Shown: one piece after another, positions 32,495-41,562 of the stretch
Numbering within the stretch: position 1 is the first letter of the stretch
Layout: every line of letters begins with the position of its first letter
Source: an uncultured Porphyromonas sp.
GTDB lineage: Bacteria; Bacteroidota; Bacteroidia; Bacteroidales; Porphyromonadaceae
Assembly (NCBI GenBank): GCA_900538385.1
Contig: UWSO01000017.1
Span: 1 to 48,142 of the forward strand
Length of the DNA stretch: 48,142 nucleotides
Direction of reading: 5' to 3'
Position numbers and translations under genes: made by a program
The notes under the pieces: model-generated
Told to the model about the DNA's origin: nothing
The model's database searches: none
Seen by the model: only the letters and a program-made list of their open reading frames with translations

Positions 32495-34189
32495 ATGTCT
32501 ATCATGAAGGGACTCGTGCCTGAGTTTTTTCTCTCTCTACGTGGTTATTCACGACAGGACTTTGTCAAGGATCTCACAGCAGGTATCATCGTTGGCGTGG
32601 TCGCCCTGCCGCTAGCTATCGCCTTCGGTATCGCTAGCGGGGTTTCGCCGACGGAGGGTCTGCTGACGGCTATCATCGGTGGCTTCCTCGTCTCGCTACT
32701 AGGCGGTAGCAAGGTGCAGATCGGGGGCCCGACGGGTGCCTTCATTGTGATCGTCTATGGGATCATCCAGCAGCACGGACTGGACGGGCTGGCCATTGCG
32801 ACGATCATGGCGGGCTTGCTCCTGATGCTGTTGGGATTCTTGCGCTTGGGTGGCTTGGTGCGCTTCATCCCTTATCCGATTATCGTGGGCTTTACAGCGG
32901 GTATTGCGGTGACCATCTTTACGACGCAGATCGCCGACCTCTTCGGGCTACAGATCGAGTCGATGCCGGGAGACTTCATCGGCAAGTGGCAGGTGCTGAT
33001 CGCCAACTTTGCGACGGCGTCGTGGATCCCCTTTGCTTTTGCAGTCTGTACGATATTGATCATCTGGCTACTGCCTAAGGTGAATGCGAAGATCCCAAGC
33101 ACGCTGGTGGCATTGGTGCTGCTCACGCTGGTGAGCTTTGGTCTCCAGCAGCTGGGCTACCTCAGACCGGAGAATATCGGGGACAACTATACGATAGAGC
33201 GTGCGCTACCGACCTTTGTGTTGCCTACGATCACGGTGGAGCGTATCGTGGCGCTCTTTCCCTCTGCCCTAACGATCATGCTACTGGGCGCTATGGAGAG
33301 CCTGCTCTCGGCATCAGTGGCGGACGGTGTGATCGGGTCGAAGCACAATCCTGATAGCGAATTGATCGGTCAGGGCGTAGCTAATGTGGTGGTGCCGTTC
33401 TTCGGGGGGATCCCGGTGACGGGGGCTATCGCTCGTACCATGACCAATATCAATAGCGGTGGACGGACTCCTATGGCGGGTATCATCCACGCGGTGGTGC
33501 TCTTGCTGATCATGCTCCTGCTCTCGCCACTGACGGCGCATATCCCGATGGCGGTGCTGGCGGGTGTACTGGTGGTGGTCTCTTATAATATGAGTGGCTG
33601 GCGATCGTTTGTCTCAATCTTTAAAGGTCCACGAGGGGATACGGTTATCTTACTGGTGACCTTCCTGCTGACGGTGCTGACCGATCTGACAGTGGCGATC
33701 GGGGTGGGCATGCTGCTGGCGATCGCGTTGCTCTTCCGTCGCATCCTCGATGTGAGCTCTGTCGAGCAGATCGGGGTGGGAGAGATCACGGACGAGCCAC
33801 TGGCTGAGGAGCATCTGGAGCTGCCAGAAAGAGTGGAGGTCTATGAGGTAGAGGGCCCGTTTTTCTTTGGCATTGCCAATAAGTTTGAGGAGGTGATGGT
33901 GACGGTTCACGACCACCCAGAGGTACGGATCATCCGTATGCGTCGCGTGCCTTTCATCGACAGCACGGGGCTGTACAACCTGCAGATGGCCCTTGCACGA
34001 CAGCGTAGGCGTGGTGTGCACATCATACTAAGCGGCGTGCGTCCTGCTGTCTATACGCATCTGGAGCAGACGGGTATCATCGATCAGCTGGGACGGGAGA
34101 ATGTGCTGCCGACCTTTGCTGAGGCGCAGAAGCGTGCCTTGGCCCTCTACGATGAAATCAGTGCGACAGCGGCCAAATCTCAGAAATAG
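32495..34189 (+). CDS. SulP family anion transporter with STAS domain
   Basis: The product (564 residues) belongs to the SLC26/SulP family of inner-membrane anion carriers. The first helices carry GIIVGVVALPLAIAFGIASG and GGSKVQIGGPTGAF, and the signature PFFGGIPVTGAIARTMTNINSGGRTP appears near residue 300. A cytoplasmic STAS domain occupies about 435-555 with FIDSTGLYNL. Substrates in this family include sulfate, bicarbonate and dicarboxylates; the sequence alone does not decide. It is transcribed alone from its promoter, and another promoter follows immediately after its stop codon. Confidence 0.92.
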   Translation: MSIMKGLVPEFFLSLRGYSRQDFVKDLTAGIIVGVVALPLAIAFGIASGVSPTEGLLTAIIGGFLVSLLGGSKVQIGGPTGAFIVIVYGIIQQHGLDGLAIATIMAGLLLMLLGFLRLGGLVRFIPYPIIVGFTAGIAVTIFTTQIADLFGLQIESMPGDFIGKWQVLIANFATASWIPFAFAVCTILIIWLLPKVNAKIPSTLVALVLLTLVSFGLQQLGYLRPENIGDNYTIERALPTFVLPTITVERIVALFPSALTIMLLGAMESLLSASVADGVIGSKHNPDSELIGQGVANVVVPFFGGIPVTGAIARTMTNINSGGRTPMAGIIHAVVLLLIMLLLSPLTAHIPMAVLAGVLVVVSYNMSGWRSFVSIFKGPRGDTVILLVTFLLTVLTDLTVAIGVGMLLAIALLFRRILDVSSVEQIGVGEITDEPLAEEHLELPERVEVYEVEGPFFFGIANKFEEVMVTVHDHPEVRIIRMRRVPFIDSTGLYNLQMALARQRRRGVHIILSGVRPAVYTHLEQTGIIDQLGRENVLPTFAEAQKRALALYDEISATAAKSQK

Positions 34190-34192
34190 TAT

Positions 34193-34200
34193 TAACTTTG
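34193..34200 (+). promoter_or_regulatory. -7 promoter element TAACTTTG
   Basis: TAACTTTG begins four bases after the SulP stop codon and 34 bases upstream of the first of two paralogous outer-membrane protein genes. Confidence 0.55.
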
Positions 34201-34226
34201 TGACATAACCAAAAGACGTTACTATA

Positions 34227-34847
34227 ATGAAAGAACGACTGACACAGCTGATCCTTAGCACGATCCTACTAGCACTAAGCTCTCTCTGGCTAGCTGCTCA
34301 GGAGGTTGTGGTGCCTGGAGAGCCAGAACCGCCCACACCTGAAAGACTCAACGAAATACGACTGAACCTCTCCGCTCCAGTGGTGCACAAAACTTTATCT
34401 CTGGAGTACGAGCGTGCGGTGGCGCAAGATGTGGGTGTGGGAGCTATGGCGAGTGCTTACTTTAGCAGTAATCGCTTTAACGTGATCTTCTTTCCTACGG
34501 TGGGTGTGATGCCGTATGGTCGCTGGTACTTTGGTGGTCGTTGGTTTTCTATGGCAAAGCCTAATGCGGGCTTTTTTCTAGAGGCTAATAGCTCTCTAGC
34601 CTACAACGATAATCTAGCCAATGTGCGAGATGATGAAGATGAGACGTACACTGAAGATCCCGACAATCCGCTTGAAGAGCGGAGCGGTATCTCGTGGGGT
34701 ATAGGTCTCGGAGCGGGTCTCAAGCTAGTCTCTCGAAACAATTGGAGCGGAGAGATAAGCCTGCGTCTAGGTCGTAATCTCGTGAAGGTGTGTGACTGGA
34801 ACATCGCCTACATATACCCCGCAATCTCTGTGGGCTACCGATTCTAG
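34227..34847 (+). CDS. outer-membrane barrel-like protein (first paralogue)
   Basis: The product (206 residues) has a signal peptide ending near WLAAQ, a short Pro/Glu-rich linker, and a beta-rich body with NEIRLNLSAP, FFPTVGVMPYGRWYFGG, KPNAGFFLEANSSLAY, GIGLGAGLKL and the closing strand YIYPAISVGYRF ending in Phe. This looks like a small outer-membrane barrel with DUF3575-like style. The next gene encodes a protein alignable over its full length. The acidic loop near residues 130-150 is specific to this copy. Function is unknown. Confidence 0.78.
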   Translation: MKERLTQLILSTILLALSSLWLAAQEVVVPGEPEPPTPERLNEIRLNLSAPVVHKTLSLEYERAVAQDVGVGAMASAYFSSNRFNVIFFPTVGVMPYGRWYFGGRWFSMAKPNAGFFLEANSSLAYNDNLANVRDDEDETYTEDPDNPLEERSGISWGIGLGAGLKLVSRNNWSGEISLRLGRNLVKVCDWNIAYIYPAISVGYRF

Positions 34848-34876
34848 CAGCGTTGTGATAGGGTCAAGAGACTACG

Positions 34877-35476
34877 ATGATGCCGCGACTACTGACGAAA
34901 CTAACGCTCTTGACGATCTTTCTGACACTAAGCTCTCTCGGGCTAGCTGCTCAGGAGGTCGTTGAGCCTTCACATCCAGTCAAGTATCACGAAGTCCGGC
35001 TTAATCTTTTTGCATTGCCTTATGCTTCGGAGCTCTCTGCAGAGTATGAGTACGCAACAGCGTCACCCTTTAGTATTGGTTGCACCGTGAGTGCCTATGT
35101 AGGTGATAAATCTGCTAGTGGACTCTTCTTCCCGACTTTTGGGGTGATGCCTTATTGTCGCTGGTACTTTGGAGGAAATAGGTTTGCCTTTACGAGACCT
35201 AATGCGGGCTTCTTGGTAGAGGTGAATAGCGCTATTGGCTACTATGACAAACTGAAAAATGTGCATTACTCTGGTCCTTGGATGGAAAGAAAGAGAACAG
35301 AAGAGATCGTGAGCGGCACCTCGTGCGGTATTGGTCTAGGTGCTGGATTTAAGTATATAACGCAAAGTGGTTGGAGTGCAGAGGCGAGTCTGCGTATGGG
35401 GATCAACCTGGTGCAGGTCGCTCAATGGAACTTCGCTTACATATACCCCGCAATCTCTGTAGGGCATTACTTCTAG
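34877..35476 (+). CDS. outer-membrane barrel-like protein (second paralogue)
   Basis: The product (199 residues) is a full-length paralogue of the preceding protein, sharing LSSLGLAAQEVV, HEVRLNLFALP, FFPTFGVMPYCRWYFGG, RPNAGFLVEVNSAIGY and YIYPAISVGHYF. It too ends in an aromatic residue as expected for a barrel. It lies 29 bases downstream and shares its promoter; a terminator follows. Two adjacent ATG codons could start translation. The acidic loop of the first copy is replaced here by a basic one (MERKRTEE), a local divergence within a tandem duplication. Confidence 0.78.
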   Translation: MMPRLLTKLTLLTIFLTLSSLGLAAQEVVEPSHPVKYHEVRLNLFALPYASELSAEYEYATASPFSIGCTVSAYVGDKSASGLFFPTFGVMPYCRWYFGGNRFAFTRPNAGFLVEVNSAIGYYDKLKNVHYSGPWMERKRTEEIVSGTSCGIGLGAGFKYITQSGWSAEASLRMGINLVQVAQWNFAYIYPAISVGHYF

Positions 35477-35502
35477 TGAACGCTACGCTTGTGATGAAAC
35501 AA

Positions 35503-35543
35503 AAAAGGTTCTAACCTCTCTTGTGAGGCTAGAACCTTTTGTC
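35503..35543. terminator. bidirectional intrinsic terminator
   Basis: AAAAGGTTCTA (35503-35513) pairs with TAGAACCTTTT (35530-35540), with CCTC and GAGG extending the stem. A-rich and T-rich flanks let it work for both the forward barrel genes and the minus-strand rlmN unit. Confidence 0.85.
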
Positions 35544-35561
35544 ATAATGGGGCGTGAGGGT

Positions 35562-36587
35562 TTATGCTCCTTGTTGCTCTTGGGTGCTGAGCATACCGCA
35601 GGCAGCGCTGATGTCTTCGCCACGGGAGGTGCGGATGGTGGTCGGTATGCCCGCCTCGCAGAGCCGATCGCGGAGCCACTCCATGCGGGTCATATCGGAG
35701 CTAGGCAGGTCGATGTGCGGGATGCGGTGGTAGCGGATCAGGTTGACGTGGCAGTCGAGCTGTGCGAGTAGACGCTTGAGGGCTGCGAGGTGACGGGACG
35801 TGTCGTTGAGCCCTGAGAAAACGATGTACTCGAAGGTGAGGCGACGCTGACGGCTCCAGTCGTAGTGTCGTAGGAGTGCCACCGTGTCGGCGAGGGGCAT
35901 GGCGCGCTCTACCGGCATGATCGCTAAACGCTCCTCCGGCAGTGGGTTGTGCAGGCTGATAGCCAGATGACAGGTGCACTCGTCCAAGAAGCGCTCTAAG
36001 CCAGGGCGTAGGCCGATGGTCGAGACGGTGATACGCTTCGGACTCATCGCCAGTCCTTGCGGATCGGTCAGACAGGTGATCACTTGTAGCAGCGTGTCTA
36101 TATTGTCCATCGGTTCGCCCATTCCCATGAAGACGATGTTTGTCAGCTCATTGACCTCAGGCACGGAGAGGATCTGGTTGAGAATTTCGCTCGCGGAGAG
36201 ATTAGCACCGAAGCCTTGCTTGCCCGTCATGCAAAAGAGGCAGTTCATCTTGCAGCCTCGCTGTGACGATACGCAGAGCGTGGCGCGGTCTCCCTCGGGG
36301 ATCATGACCGTCTCAACGAAGCCCCCACCAGCGGCAAAGAGGTACTTGACCGTGCCGTCTCGTGAAGTCTGCTGTAGATGAGGTGCCGCACGGCCTATCT
36401 CGTAGTGCGAGGCGAGCAGAGCGCGCGCCTTCTTACTCAGATTGGTCATCTCGTCCCACGAGGAGACATGCTTCTGGTAGAGCCAGTCGGCGATCTGCCG
36501 ACCCGTGTACTTGGGCAGTCCCAAGCCAACGGCTAGTTCCGTGAGCTGTGCAGGCGTCTTGCCGAGGATCTGGTGCGTTGCTGTCAT
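35562..36587 (-). CDS. rlmN: 23S rRNA/tRNA adenine-C2 methyltransferase
   Basis: This radical-SAM enzyme (341 residues) makes m2A2503 in 23S rRNA and m2A37 in some tRNAs. The CxxxCxxC cluster is C112, C116 and C119 within RGCKMNCLFCM. GMGEPMDN and the C-terminal catalytic Cys in CGML (about 330) are also present. I prefer the ATG at 36587; the longer reading frame begins with TTG and overlaps the end of rnr. It is the last gene of the rsgA-rnr-rlmN minus-strand run and ends at a bidirectional terminator. Confidence 0.93.
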   Translation of the reverse strand: MTATHQILGKTPAQLTELAVGLGLPKYTGRQIADWLYQKHVSSWDEMTNLSKKARALLASHYEIGRAAPHLQQTSRDGTVKYLFAAGGGFVETVMIPEGDRATLCVSSQRGCKMNCLFCMTGKQGFGANLSASEILNQILSVPEVNELTNIVFMGMGEPMDNIDTLLQVITCLTDPQGLAMSPKRITVSTIGLRPGLERFLDECTCHLAISLHNPLPEERLAIMPVERAMPLADTVALLRHYDWSRQRRLTFEYIVFSGLNDTSRHLAALKRLLAQLDCHVNLIRYHRIPHIDLPSSDMTRMEWLRDRLCEAGIPTTIRTSRGEDISAACGMLSTQEQQGA

Positions 36588-36600
36588 AAGTGGCACGTAA

Positions 36601-38778
36601 TCAGACGAGGTCAAAGTCGAGCTGTCGCTGCTCTAGATCGGCACGAACGACACGTACGGTGATCGGGTCGCCAAGGTTGTAGCGCTTGCCGGTGCGTCGC
36701 CCACGGAGACGGTAGTTCTTCTCGTCGTACTCAAAGTAGTCGTCCTCGAGCTTGCGGATCGGTATGAGTCCCTCGCAGTGCGACCCCTTGAGCTCCACAT
36801 AAAGTCCCCACTCGGCGACGCCGCTGATGACTCCATCGAAGACCTGTCCCATGCGAGCCTTCATATACTCCACCTGCTTGTACTTGATCGAGTCACGCTC
36901 CGCCTGCGTAGCTATTTGCTCCTGCTCGCTGCAGTGCTGGCACTGCTCCTCGAGCTTGCCCTTTGTCACAGAGCGACCACCCGCATAGTAGCGTGTCAAA
37001 AGGCGGTGCACCATCAGGTCGGGGTAGCGACGTATGGGTGAGGTGAAGTGGGTGTAGAAGGCAAAGGAGAGTCCGTAGTGCCCGATGTTGTCTGGCGAGT
37101 ACTCGGCACGGGTCATAGAGCGGATGGCGAGCGTCTCGATAAGGCTCTCCTCACGCTTGCCCTGGACGCTGTCGAGGAGCTTGTTGAAGGAGCGACTCAC
37201 CTGACGATTCTCGCCACTGAGATTGACTTTGTAGCCAAACTTACCAGCAAAAGAAGCGAGCGCCATCAACTTCTCTTCGCTAGGCTGTGCGTGGACACGG
37301 TAGACGAAGTTCTTCGCCTTCTTGCCCTTGGCACGAACCTGCCCAATGTCCTCGGCAACGGTGCGATTGGCCAGGAGCATAAACTCCTCGATGAGGTGGT
37401 GCGACTCATTGTCTATCACCTCCTCGACACCTGTGGGACGACCCTTGGGGTCTAGTACGAAGCGCACCTCTTGGCTCTGAAACTTGATCGCACCCTCGTC
37501 AAAGCGACGCTTGCGCAACTGCTGAGAGAGCTCGAAGAGCGGCTGAATGATCGCCTGCTGGGTGTCACTACGCCCCTCGATCACATCTTGTGCCTCCTCG
37601 TAAGTCATACGCTGATCGCTCCGTATCACGGTGCGACAGATGCGATACTGCTGTACGTGCGCTGCATTGTCTAGCGTGAGGATACAGGAGTATGCGTACT
37701 TATCTTCGTTGGGGCGTAGCGAACAGAGATTGTTGCACAGCGCCTCGGGGAGCATCGGGATCGTGCGGTCAACGAGGTAAACGCTGGTGCCACGTGCGTA
37801 AGCCTCCTCGTCAATCTTAGACCCCTCGGAGACGAAGTAAGAGACATCGGCAATGTGTACGCCCACCTCGTGCCGGCCATCGCCGAGGTCACGGTAAGAG
37901 AGCGCATCGTCAAAGTCCTTAGCGTCGGCTGGGTCAATGGTAAGCGTAGGCACCTCGCGGAAGTCCTCTCGCTGTGCCAGCTGCTCTTGGGTTATCTCGC
38001 CCGAGAGTCGCTCCGCCTCGTCGATAGCTGCCTGTGGGTAGTCGTAGTCTATATTGTACTCGGTCAGTATGGCGCGCATCTCGGTGTCGTTGTCGCCCGC
38101 CTTGCCGAGAACCTTGAGGACACGTCCCGTGGGGATCTTGTCCGAGCTAGGCCACTCAGTGATAGCCACCTCTACCTTGGAGTCTCGCTGAGCACCGTTT
38201 AGTTCGCTGAGCGGGATCAGTATGTCGGTCGAGAGGGTGCGATCTTCGGTGACGAAGATGGCCCAGTCCTTTTTGAACTCTAGTCGCCCAACGAAGGTAT
38301 GCTTCGAGCGCTCAATGATATTGATCACCTCGCCCTCTAGATCTCCGCCCTGACGCTTGGCAAAGAGCCGCGCCTGCACACGATCGCCGTTGAGTGCGTG
38401 CATAGAGTTGCGCTCGGCGATGAAGATGCTCTTGCCATCCTCATCAGAGATGAATGCGTTGCGCCCGTTGGAGCGACGCTCGAAGGTGCCGAAGAGCAGA
38501 GCCCCCGAGAGATTATAGCGATAGGTGCCCGGCTTGACCCGTGTGAGCGTGTCGTCCAGCTCCAGCACCTCGAGGATGCGGCTGATGGACTGGCGCATCG
38601 GTTGCTCCGTGATGCCGAGCTGCTTGGAGACCTGCTTGTAGTTCCACGTGTGGGTTGGGTTTGTGGCAAAGAGCTTGACGACGGCTCGTGTTAGTTCGTC
38701 GAGGTTAAGCCGCTTCGCGCCGGAGCGTTTGGTAGGGTTCTTCTTGGGTGTGTTTTTCTTTCTAGATGGTTTCGTCAT
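36601..38778 (-). CDS. rnr: ribonuclease R
   Basis: This 3'-5' exoribonuclease (725 residues) belongs to the RNase II/R family and degrades structured RNA. A basic N-terminus (KPSRKKNTPKKN) precedes a winged-helix-like region, cold-shock domains (about 90-225), the RNB catalytic domain with TIDPADAKDFDDAL (279-292) and HFTSPIRRYPDLMVHR, and a C-terminal S1 domain. I chose the ATG at 38778 over a longer non-ATG start that would overlap rsgA. It lies 34 bases after rsgA and 13 bases before rlmN. Confidence 0.94.
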   Translation of the reverse strand: MTKPSRKKNTPKKNPTKRSGAKRLNLDELTRAVVKLFATNPTHTWNYKQVSKQLGITEQPMRQSISRILEVLELDDTLTRVKPGTYRYNLSGALLFGTFERRSNGRNAFISDEDGKSIFIAERNSMHALNGDRVQARLFAKRQGGDLEGEVINIIERSKHTFVGRLEFKKDWAIFVTEDRTLSTDILIPLSELNGAQRDSKVEVAITEWPSSDKIPTGRVLKVLGKAGDNDTEMRAILTEYNIDYDYPQAAIDEAERLSGEITQEQLAQREDFREVPTLTIDPADAKDFDDALSYRDLGDGRHEVGVHIADVSYFVSEGSKIDEEAYARGTSVYLVDRTIPMLPEALCNNLCSLRPNEDKYAYSCILTLDNAAHVQQYRICRTVIRSDQRMTYEEAQDVIEGRSDTQQAIIQPLFELSQQLRKRRFDEGAIKFQSQEVRFVLDPKGRPTGVEEVIDNESHHLIEEFMLLANRTVAEDIGQVRAKGKKAKNFVYRVHAQPSEEKLMALASFAGKFGYKVNLSGENRQVSRSFNKLLDSVQGKREESLIETLAIRSMTRAEYSPDNIGHYGLSFAFYTHFTSPIRRYPDLMVHRLLTRYYAGGRSVTKGKLEEQCQHCSEQEQIATQAERDSIKYKQVEYMKARMGQVFDGVISGVAEWGLYVELKGSHCEGLIPIRKLEDDYFEYDEKNYRLRGRRTGKRYNLGDPITVRVVRADLEQRQLDFDLV

Positions 38779-38812
38779 AATGGTTTGGTTAATGTGTGTA
38801 TGCGTTGGTGTC

Positions 38813-39757
38813 TTACTGCTCGGGGCGGTAGGGGCCACTGTGCTCGTCCTGGAGGATGCTCAGATAGCTCTTGTAGCGCGAGGGGGCAATGCGTCCCTCT
38901 TCAAGCGCCTTGAGAACAGCGCAGCCGGGCTCGTGGAGGTGTGTGCAATTGGCAAAGCGACAGTTGCTCGAATAGGCGAAGAACTCACGAAAGAAGTGGC
39001 TCGTGTCTTCTTCGCTCATCTCTAGCGTGCCAAAAGCTTTGATCCCAGGCGTGTCGATGATCCAGCCCGAGTGCGGGGCCGGTAGCTGATACATCTCCGA
39101 GTAAGTAGTCGTGTGCTGCCCCGTCTCATAGAGCGAAGAGATAGCCTGCGTGGCTAGCTCTAGGTCGGGAATCAAGCTGTTGAGTAGGGTCGACTTGCCG
39201 GTGCCTGAGTGCCCTGCGATGAGCGTGCACTTGCCATCGAGCAGCGATAGAAGTGCGTCGGTGCCTTGATGTTGCAGCGCTGATATGGGGTGGCAGGGAT
39301 AACCTAGTGGGGTGTAGATCTCGGTCAGTTCGCGCATCACCTCCTCCTCATCGGGCTTAAGGTCGTCGACCTTGTTGATGAGGATCTCGGTGGAAATGCG
39401 GTACGCCTCTGCCGTGGCTAGGAAGCGATCGATGAAGGTGTAGGAAGTGCGAGGACGAGCGATGGTGACCATTAGGAGGGCTAGGTCAATGTTGGCTGCA
39501 AGGATGTGTGACTCCTTAGAGAGATTGGTGGCGCGTCGTATGATGTAGTTGCGCCGTGGATCGAGAGACTCTATATAGGAGACCTCCTGCTGCGGATCTG
39601 GCGTGAAGTGCACCCAGTCACCAACTACTACGGGGTTGGTGCTGCGAATGCCTTGGATACGCACCCGCCCTTTGATCAGGCAGGAGTAGACCCGCTCCTC
39701 TTCGGGTACGTGCACTGCACAGTTATTGCCGATGACCTTGATGACTCTGCCTCGCAT
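38813..39757 (-). CDS. rsgA: ribosome small-subunit-dependent GTPase
   Basis: This circularly permuted GTPase (314 residues) helps late 30S maturation. It has an N-terminal OB fold (MRGRVIKVIGNNCAV), then the permuted order NKVD (128-131), GHSGTGKST (182-190) and DTPGIKAF, and a C-terminal zinc knuckle CRFANCTHLHEPGC. I use the ATG at 39757; a GTG 45 bases upstream would add residues outside the family core. It leads the rsgA-rnr-rlmN unit and is separated from frr by a gap with an inverted repeat. Confidence 0.94.
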   Translation of the reverse strand: MRGRVIKVIGNNCAVHVPEEERVYSCLIKGRVRIQGIRSTNPVVVGDWVHFTPDPQQEVSYIESLDPRRNYIIRRATNLSKESHILAANIDLALLMVTIARPRTSYTFIDRFLATAEAYRISTEILINKVDDLKPDEEEVMRELTEIYTPLGYPCHPISALQHQGTDALLSLLDGKCTLIAGHSGTGKSTLLNSLIPDLELATQAISSLYETGQHTTTYSEMYQLPAPHSGWIIDTPGIKAFGTLEMSEEDTSHFFREFFAYSSNCRFANCTHLHEPGCAVLKALEEGRIAPSRYKSYLSILQDEHSGPYRPEQ

Positions 39758-39800
39758 AGGGTAGGGGGAAATGGGGAAAATGTGAGCAAAGCCACAGCCC

Positions 39801-39873
39801 ACAGCTTGAGCGGGGAATGGGGGTAGCCGATGCGGAAACTAGTCTCTCCGCTCCGCCTGCCCGCTCAGGCTGT
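39801..39873. repeat. inverted repeat between frr and rsgA
   Basis: ACAGCTTGAGCGGG (39801-39814) and CCCGCTCAGGCTGT (39860-39873) pair at 13 of 14 positions, spanning 45 bases of loop. It lies in the untranslated gap and could be an attenuator or a terminator of the pyrH-frr transcript; there is no adjoining T run. Confidence 0.6.
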
Positions 39874-39922
39874 AGGTGTGACTTGCATAAGGGGTGAAAT
39901 GTGATAGGGAGGGGTAGGGGGA

Positions 39923-40483
39923 TTAGATCGTCATGATCTCCTTCTCCTTAGCTGCTAGAGCCTCCTCGACGCGACCTATGTACTTGTCGTGGAGCTTCTG
40001 AGCGTCGTTCTCCGTTTGCTTGATTGTATCCTCTGGTAGGTCCTCGGCTTTGACCGCTTTCTTCGCAGCGTCAATAGCGTCACGGCGTGCGTTGCGGATG
40101 CTGATCTTCGCCTCCTCGCTCTCAGCCTTGCACTGCTTGACCAGCTCCTTACGACGCTCCTCGGTGAGGGGCGGCATAGTGATGCGGATCATCTCGCCAT
40201 TGTTCGTCGGTGTGATACCTAGACTGGAGTCGAGGATACCCTTTTCGATGTCTTTGATGAGCTTCTTGTCCCACGGTGTGATAGCGAGCGTACGAGCATC
40301 GGGTACAGTCACTGTCGCAACCTGATTGAGAGGCATCGGCGCCCCGTAAGCCTCGACCATTATGTCATCGAGTAAGGAGGGGTTTGCCTTGCCAGCACGT
40401 ATGTGGTCTAGCTTGTCTTGAAGAAATTCGACAGCTTTGAGCATAGACTGCTCAGCCGGTTTGGTAAATTGGCTTGTACTCAT
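39923..40483 (-). CDS. frr: ribosome recycling factor
   Basis: The 186-residue product is the normal length for RRF, which with EF-G splits post-termination ribosomes. Visible marks are the N-terminal helix LKAVEFLQDKLDHIRAGKANP, the MPLNQVATVTVPDARTLAITPWDK segment and the C-terminal helical bundle rich in Ala, Lys and Glu ending EKEIMTI. The usual RAGRA is RAGKA here, a conservative change. It follows pyrH by 31 bases; the pyrH-frr order is widespread. Confidence 0.95.
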   Translation of the reverse strand: MSTSQFTKPAEQSMLKAVEFLQDKLDHIRAGKANPSLLDDIMVEAYGAPMPLNQVATVTVPDARTLAITPWDKKLIKDIEKGILDSSLGITPTNNGEMIRITMPPLTEERRKELVKQCKAESEEAKISIRNARRDAIDAAKKAVKAEDLPEDTIKQTENDAQKLHDKYIGRVEEALAAKEKEIMTI

Positions 40484-40514
40484 ATTTCTTTGTGATTGGT
40501 TTCTAGGTTATTGA

Positions 40515-41240
40515 TTAGGAAACGATGGATCCGATCTCCTCGCCACGCATTACACGAGCCAGATTGCCCATCGTGTCCATGTCAAAGACGATGATCGGCA
40601 GGTGGTTTTCCTGGCAAAGCGTCATGGCGGTCAGGTCCATAATCCTGAGCCCACGGTCGTACACCTCTTGGTAGGTGAGACGAGAGAGCTTGATTGCTGT
40701 TGGGTCGCGCTCGGGATCGGCTGTGTAGATGCCGTCGACACGGGTCCCCTTGAGCATGATGTCTGCTTGTAGCTCAATGCCACGGAGTGCTGAGGCAGAG
40801 TCTGTGGTAAAGAACGGATTGCCCGTTCCGCCAGCGACGAAGACGATATGCCCCTGCGCCAGCAGTTGCCGAGCCGTGAGCGCATCGTAGTAGCGAGCGT
40901 AGGGCTCCATCGGCGTACTGGTCATGACGATCGCCCGAGGTGTGCCCTGTATGGCGGGGCACTGTGCATTGATCGCCGCACTGATGGCGAGCGCATTGAT
41001 GACCGTGGCGAGCATGCCCATACGGTCGCCCGACACCCGATCCAGCCCTTCGGCAGAGCCTGCCATGCCTCGGAATATGTTGCCACCGCCCACGACGATA
41101 GCCACCTCGACGCCCATATCGCTGATCTCGATGATCTGCGAGGCGTAGTCGTGGAGCCGTATCGTGTCGATGCCTTGCTTGGAGCCAGCCGCGAGCGACT
41201 CGCCGCTGAGCTTGAGTAGTACTCGTTTGTATTGAGCCAT
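40515..41240 (-). CDS. pyrH: UMP kinase
   Basis: This hexameric amino-acid-kinase-fold UMP kinase (241 residues) makes UDP in pyrimidine nucleotide synthesis. The opening YKRVLLKLSGESLA, the glycine-rich VVGGGNIFRG, the MLATVINALA segment and FVAGGTGNPFFTTDSA are all typical. It is transcribed with frr from a promoter just upstream. The upstream non-coding stretch contains repeat copy C. Confidence 0.95.
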   Translation of the reverse strand: MAQYKRVLLKLSGESLAAGSKQGIDTIRLHDYASQIIEISDMGVEVAIVVGGGNIFRGMAGSAEGLDRVSGDRMGMLATVINALAISAAINAQCPAIQGTPRAIVMTSTPMEPYARYYDALTARQLLAQGHIVFVAGGTGNPFFTTDSASALRGIELQADIMLKGTRVDGIYTADPERDPTAIKLSRLTYQEVYDRGLRIMDLTAMTLCQENHLPIIVFDMDTMGNLARVMRGEEIGSIVS

Positions 41241-41267
41241 AATGGTCTTATCTCATTGTATCCTCTA

Positions 41268-41275
41268 CAAAGATA
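41268..41275 (-). promoter_or_regulatory. -7 promoter element for pyrH-frr (TATCTTTG on the minus strand)
   Basis: CAAAGATA on the + strand gives TATCTTTG on the minus strand, 28 bases upstream of the pyrH start codon. No -33 TTTG at usual spacing. Confidence 0.6.
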
Positions 41276-41362
41276 GATAAAAAGAGCTTAGTAGTAAAGC
41301 GAAGCGGTAAAGCAAGCGCACTTTTAGCCTGGCTAAGCTAATCTACTGAGACTATAAAACAG

Positions 41363-41562
41363 AATAGCCACGTGGAAATTTGTCATTTCTCACGTGGCTA
41401 TTTTTTATTTTCCACGTGGGCGTGGAAAAATTCTTCGGACTTATCATTTGATTCTTCGGAAGTTTCGTTTGATTCTTCGGAAGTTTCGTTTGATTCTTCG
41501 GAAGAGTTTTTTCTCGCCCACGTGAGGATTTGGAAATATCCACGTGGAGATTCATCCCTTCT
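41363..41562 (+). repeat. dispersed repeat element, copy C
   Basis: It begins with a perfect 12-bp stem (AATAGCCACGTG 41363-41374 with CACGTGGCTATT 41391-41402) running into Ts. Four units of 21 bases follow: 41431-41451, 41452-41472, 41473-41493, and a variant from 41494. The second and third are identical. It closes with another CCACGTGG-containing stem near 41515-41550. Units are contiguous with no spacers, so it is not a CRISPR. The gap 41241-41601 contains only this element and the pyrH promoter. Confidence 0.85.

Noticed and set aside
41431..41513. Possible CRISPR array
   Set aside because: The 21-bp units are directly contiguous with no spacers, and there are no cas genes in the window.
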